A stretch of DNA of 29,775 nt, from positions 1 to 29,775 of IMG/VR virus record IMGVR_UViG_3300020477_001436; one strand, written 5' to 3'. This stretch comes from a virus. The notes under the pieces are model-generated. The model was given only the letters and a program-made list of their open reading frames with translations. It did not search any database and was not told the DNA's origin. The translations under genes were made by a program, and so were the position numbers. Each line of letters opens with the position of its first letter. Positions within the stretch are counted from its first letter, which is position 1. Of the stretch, positions 22,474-29,775 are shown one piece after another.

Positions 22474-24143
22474 TGTGTGGCATATACGGAATAACAGCAA
22501 GAGATTCTGAATTTATAAACCAGTTTATTAACAAATGTAAACATAGAGGACCTGATGGACAAAGTGTTTGGCACGACGCTAGTGTTACATTAGGACATAA
22601 TCTTTTAAGCATCATGGCTGATCCGGGTGTATCTAAACAACCATGGCGTACGCCTAAAGGCAATATATTAACTTACAATGGTGAAATATTTAATTACTAC
22701 GAACTTAAAAAGAAATATAAAAACTTTAAAGACACAACAGGTTGCGATACAGAACTTTTAGCATGGGGTCTAGATACATATGGGTTAAACTTTATAGACG
22801 AAATAGATTCGATGCACGGATTTGCATACTACGATAGAAATAAAAAACAAATTATATTAAGCAGAGATCACGCAGGTATAAAACCTGTGTACTATGCAGA
22901 AATAAAAGAAGGATTAGTGTTTGGTTCTGAAATAAAAGGTATGTTGGACAAGGTTCCTAATTCACGTTGTGTTGATAATTTAGCAATAAGTTGTTTAGCA
23001 ACTACAGGTATTAATGCTACACGTAATACTATGTTTAGTGGAATTAAAAAATTATTAGCAGGTGAAACACTAATTTATGATATAGCAAATAAAAGAATTA
23101 GAGAGTGGAAAAGAATTTTAATAAAGCCAAACAGTAATAGAGATTTTTATCCAGAAGAGTTTAAAATAATGGGTAATAACACAGTTAAAATGTGTAGTAT
23201 TGGGAAAAGAAAAATTGGTGTATTCTTAAGTGGCGGACTAGATTCAAGTTTAGTTGCATTTGAACTTAAAAATATAACGGGAGATGCAAACACTTTTACT
23301 AACAGAATGAAACCAAATATAATTCGTGATGAAGACTATAACGAAGACGCCGACTGTGCCAAAGTGTTGGCTCTTGAAAACAATTTTAATCATACTGAAG
23401 TAACAATTACTCCTAAAATAATAAAAGACTATTGGAATGATTCGATTTATTTTATGGAACAACCTGCATATAATCCAAGTCTTGCCATGTATTGTTATAC
23501 TAATAAAGTATTACACGACAAAGGTATAGTAGTAACAATGGCTGGTGATATGGGAGATGAAATACTAGGCGGGTATCCAAAGTATTGGAAACTAAAAAGA
23601 GATTTGCCAAGCAATGACAAAAGACCAAAAAATTGGGGTGATATTATCAACAGATGGACGAGAAGAATAAAACGGCCAATATTAGGTGCCGAATGGAACT
23701 TGGATTCACATTTATTTCTAGATAGAAATACTATAGGTGAGGAACTACACAAATGTTATCCAGATGAGTTATGGAACCCCGAAGATCCTGTAGGTTCATA
23801 TATGGCATTAGATTGTGTTACTCAAGTACCAGAAGAATTTTTTAATCGAAACGACAAATACGGTATGGCATATGGAATGGAAGGACGTTTTCCGTTAGCA
23901 ACTAAAATGTTTATGCAATATTGTATGAACATACATAGTAATTTTAAAATTGGGCCAGATAAACATGAAACAAAACTATTAACAAAAATTGCTTATAAAC
24001 CATGGTTACCTAGAAAAATTATTAGAAAAATGAAAACTGGCTGGACTGTACCATTACGAGAATGGCGGAAAATACATAGCAAAGCAGAGATACCAACAAT
24101 GATAATAAAAGATTGGAAAAAAACTTATAAAATAAAAAAATGA
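22473..24143 (+). CDS. asnB: Glutamine-dependent asparagine synthetase homologue (AsnB)
   Basis: The 556-residue protein (E. coli AsnB has 554) has Cys2 as the N-terminal nucleophile (MCGIYGI) of class II glutamine amidotransferases. The glutaminase domain runs to about 200, and a synthetase domain carries the PP-loop SGGLDSS at 253-259 plus MAGDMGDEILGGYPKYW. The chemistry is ATP-dependent amidation of a carboxylate with ammonia from glutamine: aspartate in true AsnB, but uronic-acid sugars in O-antigen homologues such as WbpS. Placement inside a glycan cluster favours the second role, while nitrogen metabolism is the alternative. The TAATG junction with fdxA and the 4-nt overlap with the next glycosyltransferase show operon placement. 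Confidence 0.93.
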   Translation: MCGIYGITARDSEFINQFINKCKHRGPDGQSVWHDASVTLGHNLLSIMADPGVSKQPWRTPKGNILTYNGEIFNYYELKKKYKNFKDTTGCDTELLAWGLDTYGLNFIDEIDSMHGFAYYDRNKKQIILSRDHAGIKPVYYAEIKEGLVFGSEIKGMLDKVPNSRCVDNLAISCLATTGINATRNTMFSGIKKLLAGETLIYDIANKRIREWKRILIKPNSNRDFYPEEFKIMGNNTVKMCSIGKRKIGVFLSGGLDSSLVAFELKNITGDANTFTNRMKPNIIRDEDYNEDADCAKVLALENNFNHTEVTITPKIIKDYWNDSIYFMEQPAYNPSLAMYCYTNKVLHDKGIVVTMAGDMGDEILGGYPKYWKLKRDLPSNDKRPKNWGDIINRWTRRIKRPILGAEWNLDSHLFLDRNTIGEELHKCYPDELWNPEDPVGSYMALDCVTQVPEEFFNRNDKYGMAYGMEGRFPLATKMFMQYCMNIHSNFKIGPDKHETKLLTKIAYKPWLPRKIIRKMKTGWTVPLREWRKIHSKAEIPTMIIKDWKKTYKIKK

Positions 24144-25006
24144 AGTATAAAATTATAACAACATTTAAACCTAATGATTGGAACAAATATGCAAAACGCA
24201 TGGTACAATCTGTACTAGATAAATGGCCTAATGCTGATACAACTGTCTACTATCAACAGCCTCATAAGCCTGATTTTAATCAAAATGTTACTTGGGTTGA
24301 TATAGATAAAGCAAATCCAGACTTACATAAATTTAGAGAAAAATATAAAAACGATCCGGTTGCTATAGGTAAACTAAACGAAATACCCGGAGGTGTAAGA
24401 CGCTCTCCACGTTTAGCAACAGAAGGTGGACTTGATGCAAAGAAAGACTCATACCTATGGAACGCAGTTAAGTTTAGCTACAAAGTATCTTGTGTTACAC
24501 ACGCAGTAAAAACATATAATGATTATGATTATGTAATTTGGATTGACGACGATACCTATACATTTAGAAATATACCAATGGAATTTATAGAAAGTATATG
24601 TCCTAATGATACATTGGTTACGTACCTTGGCAGAGAAAATGATAAGGGCAGTAACAAATATCCTGAATGTGGACTTGTTTGTTATAATATTAAGCACCCG
24701 CTTGTACAAAACTTTGTTACAGATTGGGAAAACTTATATACGTCAGCAAATATATTTGACTTACTCGAGTGGCACGACTCGTATGTGTTCTGGCATATGA
24801 CTAAAGAATACAAACAAAAACACAATGCAAAAGTACACGATATTGGTTATGCAAAAGATGTTAAAGGACATCACGTATTTGTAAATAGTGAACTTGGTCA
24901 GTACATAGATCATTTTAAAGGTGACAGAAAAGAAGATAAAAGATCACGTACTGAAGATTTAAGAAAAACACCAAAACTATTAAAAATTGATTATTGGAAA
25001 CAATGA
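24140..25006 (+). CDS. Glycosyltransferase-like protein, GT-A fold
   Basis: The 288-residue protein starts with a short Rossmann-like strand (YKIITTFKPNDW) and has a hydrophobic strand ending in Asp136-Asp137-Asp138 (YVIWIDDDTYTF), the metal-binding triad of GT-A enzymes. Later it has ECGLVCYNIKHP and a WHDSYVFWHM segment with acidic and aromatic residues suitable for sugar binding. No membrane anchor is present. I cannot assign a CAZy family with certainty; it belongs to a group seen in marine phages, from memory. ATGA overlap with asnB upstream and ATGA overlap with the next gene at 25003 make it part of the same run. Confidence 0.75.
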   Translation: MKYKIITTFKPNDWNKYAKRMVQSVLDKWPNADTTVYYQQPHKPDFNQNVTWVDIDKANPDLHKFREKYKNDPVAIGKLNEIPGGVRRSPRLATEGGLDAKKDSYLWNAVKFSYKVSCVTHAVKTYNDYDYVIWIDDDTYTFRNIPMEFIESICPNDTLVTYLGRENDKGSNKYPECGLVCYNIKHPLVQNFVTDWENLYTSANIFDLLEWHDSYVFWHMTKEYKQKHNAKVHDIGYAKDVKGHHVFVNSELGQYIDHFKGDRKEDKRSRTEDLRKTPKLLKIDYWKQ

Positions 25007-25872
25007 AAGTAAGTGTTTATACAAAATTTGGCCCAAATAATTCTAAAAAAGTTTTTGAGGCTTTTATAGAAAGTTTAGAAAAAGCAGGAGATGAAATTCA
25101 ATTAAACTGTAATGGTAACAGTGATGTTTCTGTAATATGGTCAGTATTATGGCAAGGAAGAATGGTTGGCAATAGAAAAATTTGGGAAGAAAGCCGACAA
25201 AAAAACAAACCAGTTGTTGTTCTTGAAGTTGGTGGTATAAAAAGAAACGAAACTTTTAAAGTAGGAATTAATGGAATAAACAGAGAGGCAGATTTTGCTA
25301 ATCAAAATGTTGACAGTGAACGTTGGAAAAAATTTAATATAGAACTAAAACCGTGGGCACAAACAGGTGAGGAAATTATAATTTGTGGGCAACACCACAA
25401 TAGCCACCAATGGAGAAACAATCCAAAAATGCCAAATTGGTTTGAACAACAAATTATTGAAATAAGAAAACATACTGATAGACCTATTGTGATTAGACCG
25501 CATCCAAGAAATAGACTAGGTGTAGATACTGCAAAATTTAAAAATGTAAAAGTTGTTCATCCTATTAAAGATCAAAACACATACGATGACACAGACTTTA
25601 ATCAAAAATTAAAAAATGCTTGGGCAGTAGTTAACCACTCTAGTAATCCTGCTATGCAATCTGTGTTTAATGGTATACCTGTATTTGTATCTGAAGCTAG
25701 TTTGAGCTATGATGTTGGTAATTCGTCTTTAACAAATATTAATAATCCAAAAATGCCTGATAGACAAACATGGGCAAATCGTTTAGCATATACTGAATGG
25801 ACAACTGAAGAAATAAGACAAGGGTTACCATGGGCAAGAATTAAGAACAGATTGAAGGAGAAATATTTGTAA
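25003..25872 (+). CDS. GT-B-like glycosyltransferase, copy D of four
   Basis: The open frame extends to 24994, but the ATG at 25003 (MKVSVYTKFG) overlaps the preceding stop as ATGA and is the better start (289 residues). It is the fourth member of the group and has the clearest motifs: MPNWFEQQIIEIRKHTDRPI, VIRPHPRNR, AWAVVNHSSNPAMQS, GIPVFVSE and NNPKMPDRQTWANRLAYTEW. Its PDRQTW/PDRTQW ending matches copy C (21167), so C and D are probably a closer pair. It ends TAATG with the next gene, whose start has an AAGGAG upstream at about 25855-25860. A polysaccharide-type transferase with unknown substrate. Confidence 0.74.
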   Translation: MKVSVYTKFGPNNSKKVFEAFIESLEKAGDEIQLNCNGNSDVSVIWSVLWQGRMVGNRKIWEESRQKNKPVVVLEVGGIKRNETFKVGINGINREADFANQNVDSERWKKFNIELKPWAQTGEEIIICGQHHNSHQWRNNPKMPNWFEQQIIEIRKHTDRPIVIRPHPRNRLGVDTAKFKNVKVVHPIKDQNTYDDTDFNQKLKNAWAVVNHSSNPAMQSVFNGIPVFVSEASLSYDVGNSSLTNINNPKMPDRQTWANRLAYTEWTTEEIRQGLPWARIKNRLKEKYL

Positions 25873-26624
25873 TGCCAATGATAATAGGAGGAAGAAATCC
25901 AATAGAGCCAATTAAATGGGAAAAGTATACAGGCGAAACAGTTAATACTAGACTTGTAATTAAAGACAGAAAAAAACATCAAGAAACTGCATACTACGAA
26001 GACAAAGTTAAAAATGTTCCTAGAGGTAATGCATATATTATTGGAAACGGTCCTTCTCGTAAAGATTTTGACTTAAACAAATTAAAAGCAACAGGACAAA
26101 CGTATGGCTGTAATGCTTTATACAGAGACTTTATGCCGGATTTTATTTTTTCTGTTGATACAAAAATGACCTTATCTATGTGCGAAGACAAAGTATATGA
26201 AAAATGTTTTCATTATACTCCTGCACTAGAAACTAATAGACCATACGGCAAAGACAAATTACATTTAATTCCAAACAATCCTCACTGGATATCAGGTAAT
26301 GTCGCGTTTTGGACTGCCTGTGTTCATGGGCACAAGAACATTTATTTGATTGGTTTTGACTTTAGACAATACGGAGCAGGCAAGTTTAATAACATATATC
26401 AAGACACTGAAAACTATGGGCCTAGAAATGATGATCATATATTTGAAGGGTGGCTAAAACAATTTAGAGATCATTTAAAAATGAGACCATACTGTCATTT
26501 TACTATTGTACATGACGATCCGCCGGAATATTTAAATTATTTACAAACCGGTACTGATTTAAAAAATAGTTCTTTAATAACTTATAAGGAATTTACTGAT
26601 ACAGTTTTAGACCGTGCTGTTTAA
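25872..26624 (+). CDS. GT42/DUF115-like glycosyltransferase
   Basis: The 250-residue protein has an AYIIGNGPSRKDFDLNKL motif (Gly58-Asn59-Gly60-Pro61-Ser62) followed by GCNALYRDFMPDFIFSVD, and later ISGNVAFWTACVHGHKNIYLIGFDF. The same order (AGNGPS loop, RCNQFY, SGVYMC, EIYLSGIDFYQNG) is found in the Campylobacter sialyltransferase CstII (family GT42) and in the wider DUF115/MptE-like group. Transfer of a sugar acid such as sialic or related nonulosonic acid is a plausible but unproven role; no CMP-sialate synthetase is in view. The final 32 nt overlap, tail to tail, the SprT-like gene. Start shares bases with the preceding stop (TAATG). Confidence 0.68.
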   Translation: MPMIIGGRNPIEPIKWEKYTGETVNTRLVIKDRKKHQETAYYEDKVKNVPRGNAYIIGNGPSRKDFDLNKLKATGQTYGCNALYRDFMPDFIFSVDTKMTLSMCEDKVYEKCFHYTPALETNRPYGKDKLHLIPNNPHWISGNVAFWTACVHGHKNIYLIGFDFRQYGAGKFNNIYQDTENYGPRNDDHIFEGWLKQFRDHLKMRPYCHFTIVHDDPPEYLNYLQTGTDLKNSSLITYKEFTDTVLDRAV

Positions 26625-27063
26625 AATAGTTTCTCCAACTATAAAAATGAGCATTGTGATTTGAGTAAGGGTCTTTCCAAACTTGCATTTGATATAAATG
26701 TACCATTTCGTGTGCAAGTGTTTCTATAAAATCTTTCCACATAGGAAATTTATTATGCAATTCAATTCTATAAGATAAATGTTCGCCTAAATGATAAGGA
26801 ATTACTCTTTGATTAAACGTTCCTTTTCTACATTTTCTATTGTCCCAATCAACAACACATAGTCCCCAATCGTATTTCATTCTTCTTACAATAAGTTCTG
26901 GCTCTATTAAATTGCCGCCAAACATACCTCTATTCAAAGTTCTAAACCAACTTTGGCATTGTTCTACTGTAGGTGTGAAGTGTTTGACGTTTTTACGTCT
27001 AGCCAGAGCTTTTTTAACTCTGAATCTTAATGTTTTATTGCGTTTTTGTATTCGTTTTTTCAT
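26593..27063 (-). CDS. SprT-like zinc metalloprotease
   Basis: The 156-residue protein has the zinc-protease motif HEMVH (His118, Glu119, His122) in TLAHEMVHLYQ and a likely third ligand His139 in SNHNAHFYSW, the SprT-type layout. The N-terminus is a strongly basic segment (MKKRIQKRNKTLRFRVKKALARRKN), suggesting DNA or RNA binding, and a PELIVRRMKYDWGLC segment is the usual SprT beta part. Eukaryotic relatives (Spartan) degrade proteins cross-linked to DNA, and phage members are common though untested. Its end overlaps the preceding plus-strand gene by 32 nt and it diverges from the uvsW unit. It is the only clear protease in the window. Confidence 0.85.
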   Translation of the reverse strand: MKKRIQKRNKTLRFRVKKALARRKNVKHFTPTVEQCQSWFRTLNRGMFGGNLIEPELIVRRMKYDWGLCVVDWDNRKCRKGTFNQRVIPYHLGEHLSYRIELHNKFPMWKDFIETLAHEMVHLYQMQVWKDPYSNHNAHFYSWRNYFKQHGLKLYQ

Positions 27064-27105
27064 CGGTTGACATTATTACCATATGTGTTATACTAGTATT
27101 TAATC
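27064..27105. promoter_or_regulatory. Divergent promoter region, SprT-like and uvsW unit
   Basis: On the plus strand TTGACA (27067-27072) and TATACT (27089-27094) are 16 bp apart, a good sigma70 match ending 11 nt before the ATG at 27106. On the minus strand ATTAAATACTA (27104-27094) resembles a late promoter with about 27 nt to the SprT-like start. This would give the two directions different timing, early for uvsW and late for the protease. Confidence 0.5.
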
Positions 27106-28446
27106 ATGAATATGCCAGAATTAACAGAAGCTAAATTGCCAAAAACAATTAACGAAGCACTTAAAATATTAGCATATAATGACTTTTTTTACGGAGACCC
27201 TATAAAGAGCCGTATTAACCCCCACGATAAGGATAGGGAAACTATAAGGTCATTAGCTGAAGCTCAATATCCATGGACTGAGAAGCAGGGTAAACTAGCA
27301 GTTGTAATACTAAAAAGGTACCTAACAAAGTTCCAAAAATTTAAAATGGATATAAAAGATTTATTGGATAAGCCAAAATATGACGATCCGTTTCGTGTAA
27401 TAAATTTTGAGAAGAGTATAGAAAAATATATTGACGAGGACGAAGAGGAAATGTTAGAACTTAAATTTCCTTATTCAAAAAAACTTGTTGGATTAATCCA
27501 ATGTTTAAAAAACAAAAGAGGGTTACCTAGTTCATATTGTAGATTTTCAGGAGAGAAAAAAACTTGGACAATTAAACAAACCGATGTTACAACTTATTAC
27601 TCAACATTAATTGCAACTAGATATGATTTTAAATTTATTGATACAACTTTATTAGACGATTATGATGAAGTTAAAAAAGAAATTACAGGATTTAAACATC
27701 CTACTGCTAAACTTGTTGGTGAAGACATTGTATTAGAAAATGCTCCAGAGTCAATGCAAGAATATTGGAACAACTTTAAGAAAAAAGCATTTAAACCTTT
27801 ACTACAAGTAGATGCTCTTAAAAACATTGGTATTGATCCAAAAGGAATTAACATTAAGGCATACACAGAAATTGGTAAAAAAATTGCACATCATCATTAT
27901 CATAAACTTTGGATTGATAGTAAAGAGTGTAGTAGAGATCAAGTAATAGCAGGTTTAGTAGAATTAGATTGTTTTCCAATTGTAATGCCTGTATCAGGAG
28001 AGATTGAATCAAAAGAAGAGATAGACGAGTGGTGGAATTGGTTAAAATGTTTTGAGCGTCATGGTATAGACTGGAAACAATTATCGTTTGGTTTTGATAT
28101 TAAAGAACCAAAAAGAGTGCCGCCAGATAATTTTGATTATCATTATACTGGAAAATTAGACGACAATTATTTTAGTAAATTATGGGAACTACACCAATTA
28201 AGCAAACAATTTAAATATATCGACAACACAACTAAAGTTATGTTTGTTAGAAATAGAATACCAAGAACATTAATTAAATCAAAAATAAACCCAGGTGCCG
28301 CATTAATTACATTAGGTGGTGGTTATTTTTCAGCTGGTACAGAAAATTTAAAAAGATTACTTGAAAATTTACCTAAAAAGTTGTATTATAGTGATAGTCA
28401 GCCAAGCAGTTATGATTGGCACGACCACATTATAATTAAACTATGA
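27106..28446 (+). CDS. Unknown protein coupled to uvsW
   Basis: The 446-residue protein has no family I can name with certainty. It is soluble, with a helical N-terminal region (about 1-110). A middle part reads FPYSKKLVGLIQCLKN then FSGEKKTWTIKQTDV then FKFIDTTLL; this order of strand, Trp-containing strand and short helix resembles the small HARP-type domains found with SNF2-like helicases. A His-rich segment KKIAHHHYHKLW lies near 270, and the C-terminal part is alpha/beta (KVMFVRNRIPR, AALITLGGGYF). It ends with an ATGA overlap into uvsW, the only evident partner. A helicase accessory role, such as fork or loading function, is inference. Start at 27106, or 27112 as second choice. Confidence 0.6.
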   Translation: MNMPELTEAKLPKTINEALKILAYNDFFYGDPIKSRINPHDKDRETIRSLAEAQYPWTEKQGKLAVVILKRYLTKFQKFKMDIKDLLDKPKYDDPFRVINFEKSIEKYIDEDEEEMLELKFPYSKKLVGLIQCLKNKRGLPSSYCRFSGEKKTWTIKQTDVTTYYSTLIATRYDFKFIDTTLLDDYDEVKKEITGFKHPTAKLVGEDIVLENAPESMQEYWNNFKKKAFKPLLQVDALKNIGIDPKGINIKAYTEIGKKIAHHHYHKLWIDSKECSRDQVIAGLVELDCFPIVMPVSGEIESKEEIDEWWNWLKCFERHGIDWKQLSFGFDIKEPKRVPPDNFDYHYTGKLDDNYFSKLWELHQLSKQFKYIDNTTKVMFVRNRIPRTLIKSKINPGAALITLGGGYFSAGTENLKRLLENLPKKLYYSDSQPSSYDWHDHIIIKL

Positions 28447-29775
28447 GTTCATGTAAATTAGTAATAAAAGACGAAGTAAATGTTAAATTTGAGAACCTAG
28501 ATCTCAAGTGGCGTCAAAAACTAGCAAACAAATTTAAGTATCAGGTTCCTTATGCTTATCACTTACCAGCAGTAAAGTTAGGTAGATGGGATGGCAAAAT
28601 AAGTTTTTTTGGAATAGGTGGCACAACATATCTAAACCTAGTTGACCAAATTCTTCCAATACTTGAAGCAGGTGGAGTATATGTTGAGCTTGACGACAGA
28701 AGAGTAAAGCATAATTACGAATTTAAAGCAGTTGATACAGATTATATGTCTGCTCTTAAGTGGCCAGAGAATCATCCTTGTGCTGGACAACCAATTATAT
28801 TAAGAGACTATCAAGTAGAAACTATTAATAAATTTATAGAACAACCACAAAGCATACAAGAAATTGCCACTGGCGCAGGTAAAACAATTATTACTGCGGC
28901 ACTTTGTAAATTAGTTGAACCATATGGACGTACACTAACAATCGTACCTAATAAAAGTTTAGTAACACAAACTGAAGAAGATTTTCTTGCCTGTGAATTA
29001 GACACAGGAGTTTATTTTGGTGACAGAAAAGAAGTTGGTAGGTACAATACAATAGCAACTTGGCAATCGTTAAACGTTATCGAGAAGAGAGCAAGGAACG
29101 AACATACAACTGAATTTAAAGAATTTTGTGCTGGCATTGATACTATAATAGTTGACGAAGTACATATGGCAAAAGCAGATGTACTAAAAAGATTACTTAC
29201 AGGAGCTCTTGCACACGCAGGAATACGTTGGGGACTAACAGGAACAGTACCTAAAGAAGATTATGAATTTTATGGAATCAAATGTTCTCTAGGAGATGTT
29301 ACACACAGGATCCCGGCAAAAGAATTACAAGACAAAGGTGTGTTAGCACAATGTCACGTAAATGTTTTACAAACACAAGATCATCCTATGTTCAAAAACT
29401 ATCCAGAAGAATTAAAATGGCTAACTACGGACAGCAACAGGATGACCTGGATTGCACAAACAATACAAGATATTTCAACATCGGGTAACACACTAATTTT
29501 AGTAGATAGGATATCTGCAGGCGAAATACTAAAAAAGAAACTAAAAGATTCTGTGTTTATATCAGGATCAGTTAAAACTAAAGAAAGGAAAGAACACTAC
29601 GATGAAGTGTCTACAACGCAAAGTAAAATTATTATTGCCACATATGGAGTGGCTTCTGTTGGTATTAATATCCCTAGGATATTCAATCTTGTTCTTATTG
29701 AACCAGGTAAATCCTTTGTTCGTGTAATACAAAGTATAGGAAGAGGCATTCGTAAAGCAGAGGACAAAGATCATG
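28443..29775 (+). CDS. uvsW: UvsW helicase, superfamily 2 (partial, right edge)
   Basis: The gene starts with ATGA overlap at 28443 and stays open to the window end, giving 444 complete codons of about 500 in the T4 protein. Motifs of a superfamily 2 helicase are present: motif I IATGAGKT at 141-148, DEVH at 238-241, GLTGTVP (motif III), LILVDR (motif IV), ATYGVASVGINIPR (motif V) and QSIGRGIRK (motif VI). The N-terminal 110 residues form the UvsW-specific DNA-binding part (WRQKLANKFKYQVP and KLGRWDGKISFF). In T4 UvsW unwinds R-loops and reverses forks, and switches replication from origin to recombination initiation. The last 50-60 residues are beyond the window. Confidence 0.93.
   Translation, partial: MSSCKLVIKDEVNVKFENLDLKWRQKLANKFKYQVPYAYHLPAVKLGRWDGKISFFGIGGTTYLNLVDQILPILEAGGVYVELDDRRVKHNYEFKAVDTDYMSALKWPENHPCAGQPIILRDYQVETINKFIEQPQSIQEIATGAGKTIITAALCKLVEPYGRTLTIVPNKSLVTQTEEDFLACELDTGVYFGDRKEVGRYNTIATWQSLNVIEKRARNEHTTEFKEFCAGIDTIIVDEVHMAKADVLKRLLTGALAHAGIRWGLTGTVPKEDYEFYGIKCSLGDVTHRIPAKELQDKGVLAQCHVNVLQTQDHPMFKNYPEELKWLTTDSNRMTWIAQTIQDISTSGNTLILVDRISAGEILKKKLKDSVFISGSVKTKERKEHYDEVSTTQSKIIIATYGVASVGINIPRIFNLVLIEPGKSFVRVIQSIGRGIRKAEDKDH

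Noticed and set aside
22157-22663. Overlapping frames on both strands at the ferredoxin/asnB junction
   Set aside because: The ferredoxin and AsnB reading frames have unmistakable motifs; the others have none.
29282-29488. Small plus-strand frame at 29282
   Set aside because: It lies out of frame within the UvsW motif region and has no support.
1-29775. tRNA genes, CRISPR arrays, insertion sequences or attachment sites
   Set aside because: No cloverleaf-like stretch, regularly spaced repeat, transposase or long direct repeat was seen; the gaps are too short for most of these.

Overview
The window is AT-rich (about one third G+C by eye), has almost no non-coding space, and carries core genes of a T4-like tailed phage (myovirus): large terminase (gp17-like), ssDNA-binding protein (gp32-like), UvsX recombinase, UvsY-like mediator and UvsW helicase. 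The low G+C, the many short auxiliary genes, and a ferredoxin that looks alphaproteobacterial suggest a marine phage. A SAR11-type alphaproteobacterial host is plausible, but no host or phage name can be proven from this window alone.

Layout. 1-4244: end of an unknown gene, a cold-shock protein, the large terminase and a 688-residue unknown protein that probably belongs with the head/packaging genes. 4289-6204: a B12-type radical SAM gene translationally coupled to a small, apparently beta-rich protein. 6304-9113: recombination/replication block gp32 - uvsX - small acidic protein - uvsY. 9097-26624: about 17.5 kb of accessory genes dominated by carbohydrate chemistry. These comprise a HAD phosphatase, two further radical SAM enzymes, GT-A type, GT61-like, GT42-like and four related GT-B-like glycosyltransferases, a sugar-nucleotide epimerase, a sulfotransferase-like protein, an FkbM methyltransferase, an SGNH hydrolase, two 2-oxoglutarate/Fe(II) oxygenases, a 7Fe ferredoxin and a glutamine-dependent asparagine synthetase homologue. 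26593-29775: a SprT-like metalloprotease on the minus strand, then a 446-residue unknown protein coupled to uvsW, which runs off the window.

The accessory block forms three runs: plus 9680-14036, minus 18458-13990 and plus 18484-26624. Genes in each run mostly overlap by ATGA, TAATG or a few codons, so they look co-translated. The plus and minus runs meet tail-to-tail with overlapping coding ends at 13990-14036 and 26593-26624. They part head-to-head at 18459-18483 and 27064-27105. The likely joint product is a decorated glycan (methylated, sulfated, amidated and/or acylated/deacylated) for the host surface or the virion. The radical SAM enzymes, and a ferredoxin that could feed them electrons, suggest unusual sugar or peptide chemistry. 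The product itself cannot be read from sequence.

Regulation. gp32 has a strong Shine-Dalgarno and a sigma70-like promoter. uvsX has a consensus TTGACA-17-TATAAT promoter placed on top of a 13-bp RNA hairpin. Several other genes that begin after a spacer have a T4-late-promoter-like AT box ending only 6-14 nt before the start codon, which implies very short leaders. No tRNA, rRNA, CRISPR array, insertion sequence or intergenic stretch above 300 bases was seen.
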